A stretch of 64,000 nt of DNA from NCBI GenBank assembly GCA_030248065.1, contig JASAMV010003402.1, positions 1-64,000 on the forward strand, given 5' to 3'. The position numbers and the translations under genes are program-made. Source of the DNA: Rhynchonema sp. JSB1_4 (Eukaryota; Nematoda; Chromadorea; Monhysterida; Xyalidae). Below, piece after piece: positions 58,401-64,000 of this stretch. A model generated the notes under the pieces. The model did no database searches, was not told the origin of the DNA, and saw only the letters and a program-made list of their open reading frames with translations. Each line of letters begins with the position of its first letter. Positions within the stretch are counted from its first letter, which is position 1.

Positions 58401-61400
58401 TTAGGCGTCATGCTGGCTCGTGCAGCAGACGCAAGTTTCTAAACGAAGGGTCAACTTTGACGCATTATTGTGCAAGACTGGATGCTTAGCTAGCCAAAAT
58501 ATTATTATAGGGATGTAACAGAAGCGTTTTGTGAGAGCATTTCTGAGTTTCCTGAATTTCTGAAAAGAGACAAAGAAATGAACAGACGATCACCAACGGA
58601 GGCGCAAAAAATTTTGACTGCGGTCAATGATCGCCACATGGTTTCAATACCATTAGTCAGAAATTATTATAACTCAGAAATAATCTTCTGAAACGCTTGT
58701 GCTACGTCCTTAAAATAACAGTATCCCGAGAAACGCATCCAATCATGCACAATAATGCGTCAAAGTTTACTCTTCCTTTAAAAAATCGCGTCTGCTGCAC
58801 GACAGCGTGACGCCGAAACATCTGACTTTGAACTATGACGTTGAGCTTGACTTTGTTTGGTGAATTTCAGTCATAGTTGCTACAGATGGAAAAGAACCGG
58901 TTTTTTTCGTGAAAAACCAAGAACAGGTCCCTTTTTGGACCGAAAATAAAGCTCCGTAAAAAAACGGGCAAAATTTTCTCCTAATTTTGACAAAAATGAC
59001 GATTTTGACCCCCATGTTTCAACGTTTTGGAAGTTCGTCAATGCCGAAGTGCTATCTAGACGTTAAAACCAATATTAACTTGAGGTTATGAGCAGTTCCT
59101 ATGTCTCAGATAGCACATCGTGTCGTAGCACAGTGCCAAACAGCAGTTTTGGGTGTCAAAATACATTGCAGTTGTTGTTTGATACCCTGCGCTGGAAATT
59201 TATCCTCTGGAAAGTTTTGCTTTTTTTACAAATTAGAACAACCGGTTTGACACATTATTCATCCACATTCTACCCATTATTCATGACACAGCCGAGATTC
59301 ACTAAATGCCATTCTCAAAACATTCTTTTGTCCTCACAATCGAACAACGGAAAGCACCGTTCACCCGACTATCAGTTCACAGCGCACAGTGTTTTTTTTG
59401 AAAATATTTCGGTGGCGATTTCGCCACTTGCCACATCCAATATTCCAAATCACCACTTGAACTTTGGGCCACGCTGGCGGTTAGTCCCAAGTGCACCAGG
59501 AGGTGACCAGGTAGGTTGAGCAAGGCTGCGGCAGCTGTAGGTGTCAGATGTTTGGGTTTTTCGTGGTTTTGAGTGTCGGGTGGTTGGTGTTTGAGTTTTA
59601 GAACTTCAGGAAACGTGTCCTGTCACAACACAATTCATTTTTTCAACTTCTGAAAATCTGGAAATGAACGCTTCAAGAATCAAAAGATCGCGCGCTTCGC
59701 GCGACAAACGCGCTCTTTTCATAGAAATTTAGGGTGTGTGCCAGCGAAGATTCTTGCAGGCACACATGATTTTTGGATTACAAAAATCGACAAATGAGAG
59801 AGAGAGATAGGCTGAAATCATTTTTCAAAATAGAAACGCGCGACACAGAAACAACTTTTCTAACTTCACCCTCCCATGATCAAAAACTGGGTCTAACTAA
59901 CACCTGGAGGAAGGTGGTTATTTACCTCTTTAACCACAATCTTGAGCCTCACGAATGATTTTGTGCTTTTCAGACGCTAAATTGTTTTTTCCCACCTCAT
60001 TTTTTCAAAAGTCGCGTTCTGGGCCCCTAAAGGCTTTTTAAGTTCACTTTCGGCGAAAAAAGAGCTTGCATAATATGAGCCAAAAAACACGTGCAGAAAA
60101 AGGCCTAATTTTCTACTTTCTTGACCGACTGAAGCTTTTTTTGCTGTTTGGGTGTCGGGTCATTTCAAAGTGTAGGCGTCGGAGGTCGGCATACCCCAAA
60201 TCCCGCGTCCTTGGCAACTTATCCACCTGATAAACGGCTTTCCAGGCGATCTTCGGCGTTGGTTGGTTCAGAAAGATCCAAAAACGGCGTCACACAAAAT
60301 GAAAAAAAATCAGTTCGAAATCACGACGTCAACTTTGAGATCGGCACTTGGCACCCTCGTCACAAACCAATTTGGAAAAAAAATAAAATAAAAAATCCTG
60401 TTCAACAATGAAATCCCAGTGAAAAGAATCAATCCCACCTTGACACAATTGCGGCAGCGTTTCAGCCATTTCGGGGTCACGAATAAATGCCCACGATTCG
60501 TAGTGCTTTCTGCGAAAGGAAAGATAATTTAGCTAAGCAAAGGTGACGGGTTCAAGTCTTGATCTAGTTTCATTTCAATGCAACTCGTACTGAAATGTTT
60601 CGCTCACAGCGTAATTGCCAATCATTATTTCATGGTGATTCATTTTCCAGCACCTCTCCTCTGTTCAACAAAACAAGATAAAAACCCAAAAAAATCAGAA
60701 CAGTCAGCAATGAGGTATGTACTGCGGAAACGCCTTTTTTGTATTTCGTGAAAAAGGGTAAAGAACCGCAGCGTATAAGGATAGGGGGAACCCCAAATAA
60801 GGCACATTATTTTCAGCATGTTCAATGCGCATGCGCACCGACACCACACTGGTGTCCATGGGTTTTTAATGCTTGTGACTAAAATCATCAAAAAACACGG
60901 CACGCGGACATCACTTGCTCTCCACCAAAGCTGTTCTGAAGAACATGTCTCCAAAGTGGACAAAAATTAGATTTTGTCAAGAAAAGCAATGCTTCCGGTG
61001 TTCCGGAGGCAGATTTTTCACGGATGGACAGAATTTTTTTACGTTTTTTAATGAAAAAAGACGTGTTTTTATCTGTCGCCGTCGGGACGCAGGTAAATTT
61101 CATAATTTTGACAAATTACTGTTACTGGAACTGCTACCGTAAATTATTGTTACTCTTACAAGTAACTGTTTGACGGGCACTTTAAAACCAACACAATCAA
61201 ACAAAGGAAACAACTCACTCCAACAGTTTATTATTGGCGATCAACGTCTGAATGTGCCGTGTGAATGTTCGTTCGTTGAGCGCAATCCGCAGCCAGGATC
61301 GCGACCGACCCGAGTCCGTACAAACTCTGGTCAATTTTAGCAGGCGAACGACTTCGGTTTCGCTCAGCAGCTCGCGAAGCACTGGCCACAAGGCTGCAAA

Positions 61401-61741
61401 TCAAACGACAAATTTCAAAACAACTCGTTTTTCTTCACAAGCTGATGAAAAACAACCAACTTGGCTCACTCGTCGAAAACAGAGGCGCGCCGCTGGCGAC
61501 GTTTCTGCAGAAGAGAGAAGCTCCGATACTAATTTCAAAAAACAAACGCAACCGGAAATACAAATACAAAAATATGAAAACGAAAATATGCACAAGCTAA
61601 CTTTATCGCGCTAAATGCGCCGATAGCAGATTGTTTCCTCAGTCCGTGACAGAATAACGCCTCCAGTTGCGCCAACAGACAGTTTACTCTTGAATCACCG
61701 TCGGTCGCGACCAGTTTTTGACGGCCGAAATGAGATTGACA
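52415..61741 (-). CDS. SNX29: sorting nexin-29 homologue (RUN, coiled coil, PX), partial
   Basis: Exons 5' to 3': 61,741-61,594; 61,393-61,219; 60,509-60,439; 58,119-57,843; 57,344-57,289; 56,273-56,108; 55,920-55,820; 55,734-55,638; 55,587-about 55,450; about 55,138-54,948; 54,180-54,064; 53,465-53,340; 53,033-52,893; 52,557-52,415. Phases agree throughout. The RUN domain is spread over exons 1-4: FGRQKLVATDGDSRVNCLL, QLEALFCHGLRK, CTDSGRSRSWLRIALNERTF, HYESWAFIRDPEM and STILFAVDTDSE all have close counterparts in vertebrate SNX29, as does PLVNVVSFEG. A Ser/Asp-rich linker and coiled coils (KAELAECREKEENMK, EIEVLRRQLRAYADNIRSLE) follow. The PX domain comes next: RPTVNIWIPTAFLSGKK, HEWNIYRRYSQFRKFH, FEFPPKKKIGKK, SFVDERRKLLETYTRR. 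PX domains bind membrane phosphoinositides and RUN domains bind small GTPases, so an endosomal adaptor role is expected. The N-terminal exon (before residue about 30 of the family) is missing and probably lies beyond 64,000. The 3' end after PFIW is unresolved. Confidence 0.85.
54434..54612. mobile_element. MITE, TAAAGGCAAACTACGCC family (diverged)
   Basis: TAAAGGCAAACCACGCCAAC at the left and CGTGTTGGCGTACTATA at the right. The core is more diverged than in other copies. It lies in an SNX29-like intron. Confidence 0.75.
54636..54822. repeat. palindromic element, ATACTCTGACAATTC ends
   Basis: ATACTCTGACAATTCTTTTG at the left and its inverse CAAAAGAATTGTCAGAGTAT at the right. The arms are about 85 bp (TTGCCTGATCCGTAAAGCGC, TGCGTGCACTGGCTA) around a GGTCACGTGAC centre. 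It lies in an SNX29-like intron. Confidence 0.85.
55255..55338. repeat. short palindromic element, TTTCGACCAGCG family
   Basis: ATTTCGACCAGCGCAAAAGT at the left and CTTTTATGCTGGTCAAAAAA at the right, with GTTGTTCATT in the centre. It is flanked at 55,380-55,420 by ATCACATCCGATCACCAAGT, which is also found near 25,497-25,520. Confidence 0.65.
56355..56740. repeat. G/C-run repeat with GGGTATGG words
   Basis: A G13 run near 56,370 followed by repeated TAGGGTATGG, TTGGTATGGGGAATTTTT and GCTGGGTATGGGAAAATTTC. Direct repeats without inverted ends. It lies in the SNX29-like intron between 57,289 and 56,273. Confidence 0.6.
58353..58867. mobile_element. inverted-repeat element, about 510 bp
   Basis: GAATTCAGAAAACAAAGTCA and AGCTCAACGTCAAGTTCAAA at the left recur inverted at the right (TTTGAACTATGACGTTGAGC, TTTGGTGAATTTC). 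The arms are about 130 bp. It lies between the third and fourth visible exons of the SNX29-like gene and encodes nothing. Confidence 0.8.
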
Positions 61742-61803
61742 CTGAAATGCGGCAAAGATGGCACAAGCACCCATATACTAGGTTCACTCGAGTGTACCCC
61801 GCC

Positions 61804-63320
61804 GCAGTGCAGTTCCTGGGGGGAGGGGGGTCCCCCCCTCGGGTACGCTACCTCCTCAGGTGGTACACTATCCCCCTATCTCCCTCTCCGGTATACTTGC
61901 GTATTTTTCCGTAAAATATATTTTTGGAAAAAAAACGTTTTTTTCCGGAAAAAAACCGTTTTTTTTTCAAATATTTTTCCAGTACTTAAGGACACCCATG
62001 GTCCAAAAACGCCTATTTTGGAGAAAATTTTGTCGGGAAATGGCCTGAAACAGGCTAAAAATGCACTTGGAGATTAAAAAGTGCTCATTTTGAACTGTTT
62101 AGGACCGATTTACATTGGTTTTGACAACATCCTTTCGCAACCTTTGAAAATATTTCGGAAATTTTTGGAAAAAAACCGTTTTTTTCCAAAAGTTGGCACT
62201 TGGAAAAATTTCCGGAAAAATAAAAAACGTATTTTTCCGGGGCTCGGAAAAAAACGGTTTTTTTCGGTTTTTTTCCGAAAAAAACGGTTGTTTTTCCGGC
62301 CCGCAAGTATACCCTCCGGGTACACTATCTCCCCCAATTTTTGCCTAAAATAGGCATTTTTAGGCCTAAAATTGGCATTTTTAGGCCAAAAATGTGTGAT
62401 TTTCAGGTCAATGTTCTCAAAAGTCGCCAAAATACCCTTTTTATGAAGAATTTTTTCCAAAAAGGGGCAAAAATAGGTGGGGGAAACTAGTGTACCTCAA
62501 CCTCCCTGCTTTTTTGGAGGGGAATTGGTGTACCTCCCTGGGGGGGAGACCCAAAATCATGAAAAAGTCACTTTTCGAGGTAGAAAATTTGACCTATTTT
62601 TACCCCTGTTTGGAAAAAATCTTCATAAAAAGGGTATTTTGGCAACTTTTGGGAATATTGACTTCAAAATTACACATTTTAGGCCTAAAAATGCCCCTTT
62701 TATGCCTAAAAATTGCCATTTTTGGAAAAAATTGGGGAAATTAGTGTATCCGGAGGGGAAATTAGTGTACCTTTAGGGACCCCTCCCCCCAGGAACTACA
62801 CTGCGGCCGGACCAGGAAGAGGAACCACACTGGAGGGGCGGTTCTCCCCAGCCATGGGTTGGGTATAGGAAGTAGGTGAATTGACGCGCCATCCTGGTAC
62901 AGGTCGCCGCCCCAGGCTGGTACAGTCAGTGTAGTTCCTGGTCCGGCGCGGCGGTTAGTGTACCTACCCCTTTTTTCCGTGCGGCGGTTAGTGTACCTCC
63001 CTGGGGGGGGAAGGGGGGGGAAGACCCAAATTCAGGAAAAAGTCACTTTTTGAGGTAGAAAATTTGACCGATTTTTGCCCCTTTTTCGAAAAAATTCTCA
63101 ATAAAACGGGTATTTTGGCCACTTTTGACATCATTGACCTAAAAATCACCCATTTTTGGCCTAAAAATGCCCATTTTAGGCCTAAAAATGCCTATTTTAG
63201 GCAAAAATTGAGGCGGTTAGTGTACCTGGCGCGGCGGTTAGTGTACTAGTGTACCTTGGTCGCGGCGGTTAGTGTACCTTAGGGGGGGACCCCCCCTCCC
63301 CCCCCAGGAACTACACTGGG
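61804..63320. repeat. foldback with GGTCCCCCC ends and AT-rich core
   Basis: GCAGTTCCTGGGGGGAGGGG at the left and the inverse CCCCCCCCAGGAACTACACT at the right. An internal partial end lies near 62,780-62,815 (CCCCCCAGGAACTACACTGC), so two units are probably fused. The core repeats GGCGGTTAGTGTACC and AAATGCCCATTTTAGGCC and long GGAAAAAAACGGTTTTTTTC stretches. Confidence 0.75.
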
Positions 63321-63445
63321 TACAGTAGGTTCCAATTTTTGGTTTAAAATGGTATGAACGCGAAATTAACGTGCTGGAGCACGTTTTCATCAATTAACAT
63401 AAGAAATTTTGTTCCAGGATCGGATGACACCCCCAGTCCCCAAGC

Positions 63446-63912
63446 AGAGGTGGGAATCGGGCCGGGCCTGGCCGAGGTTTCCGGCCCGAACGGTCGGGCC
63501 GGGCCGGGCCGGGCCGACTTTCCGGAATGTCGGGCCGGGCCGGGCCGGGGTGGCCGGCCCGAAAAGGCCCGACATCATCGAATTTCAATAAAAATCGTGA
63601 TTTTTTTAGGCTAAATTTGCCAAAATTTCTCACGATTCTGCAAATCAGTACCGACTTCCATAATTATCAGGTATTTTTAAACAAAAAAAACAGTAATTTT
63701 TGCACCAAAAAATTGCTTCAAAATGTCATCAGAAAAAGTCGGGCCGAAAAAATCGGGCCGGGCCGGGCCGGGCCGGGCCGACTTTTTTCCAGGTCGGGCC
63801 GGGCCGGGCCGGACTTCCCGGCCCGAACGGTCGGGCCGGGCCGGGCCGGGCCGACCCCCGGACCTCGTCGGGCCGGGCCGGGCCGAGGTAACCCGGCCCG
63901 ATTCCCACCTCT
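63446..63912. repeat. foldback built of GGGCC repeats
   Basis: AGAGGTGGGAATCGGGCCGG at the left and the inverse CCGGCCCGATTCCCACCTCT at the right. The arms are (GGGCC)n with NCCGAC interruptions. The central 120 bases are AT-rich. Open frames through it (Gly/Pro/Ala/Arg) are an effect of composition. Confidence 0.85.
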
Positions 63913-64000
63913 GTCCCCAAGCTCGGCCGGTACAGCAGGTAGGTTGTCGCCCCACATTGTCGGTGGTACAGTTCTACGGTAGGTTGCCGCGCCGCCTGGG

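Noticed and set aside
59440..59525. Apparent exon after the third RUN exon (CCTTGCTCAACCTACC)
   Set aside because: It has an acceptor and fits in phase, but the RUN domain continues much better at 58,119 (STILFAVDTDSE), which matches SNX29.
63354..63982. Gly/Pro/Ala/Arg-rich frames on both strands
   Set aside because: They follow from (GGGCC)n repeats with few stop codons; no start, splice or domain support.

Overview
The window is nuclear DNA of a multicellular animal. The genes are split by spliceosomal introns (GT-AG). They encode animal-type extracellular modules (Kunitz, EGF-like, C-type lectin, PAN/apple, a chitin-binding-like domain), a CARD death-fold protein and a sorting nexin of the SNX29 type. 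The chitin-binding-like module and the many small secreted cysteine-rich products suggest an invertebrate. I cannot name the phylum from sequence alone. All gene models were built by hand by matching reading frame and splice phase across introns. Where every join agrees I say so.

Layout. 1-4,980 holds repeats and no supported gene. 4,987-8,473 (-) is a long multi-exon gene I do not recognise. 9,102-10,009 (-) has a 75-residue membrane-type gene and a separate hydrophobic exon. 10,122-14,600 holds a tandem duplication carrying tRNA-like sequences, a minisatellite and MITEs. 14,694-24,002 (+) is a 17-exon gene for a 907-residue secreted mosaic protein with two perfect Kunitz domains. 24,808-28,919 (+) is a 12-exon gene for a 439-residue secreted Cys/Met-rich protein. 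29,730-35,322 (+) is a cluster of small secreted genes: a Cys-rich peptide, a C-type lectin and a PAN/apple protein. 35,568-36,365 (+) is a secreted or membrane ORF interrupted by a MITE at a position that works as an intron. 37,016-38,007 (-) is a small secreted protein. 39,885-46,073 (+) is an 11-exon gene for a CARD, coiled-coil, C-terminal transmembrane protein. 46,234-52,060 is repeats. 52,415-61,741 (-) is an SNX29 homologue (RUN, coiled coil, PX) whose first exon probably lies beyond the window. 61,800-64,000 is foldback repeat.

The non-coding part is dominated by short non-autonomous DNA elements with inverted ends. There are at least ten families: hAT-like with 8-bp target duplications, PIF/Harbinger-like with TTA/TWA, piggyBac-like with TTAA, several TA-flanked families, long foldbacks built of minisatellites, and a tRNA-derived SINE. 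Several are nested. In three places element ends seem to supply splice sites of host genes.

Functionally, the left two-thirds (14.7-38 kb) is a neighbourhood of secreted proteins with protease-inhibitor, carbohydrate-binding or adhesive modules, as in cuticle, gut-lining or immune secretions. The right third holds two intracellular scaffold-like coiled-coil proteins on opposite strands. No pathway link between the two groups can be shown from sequence.
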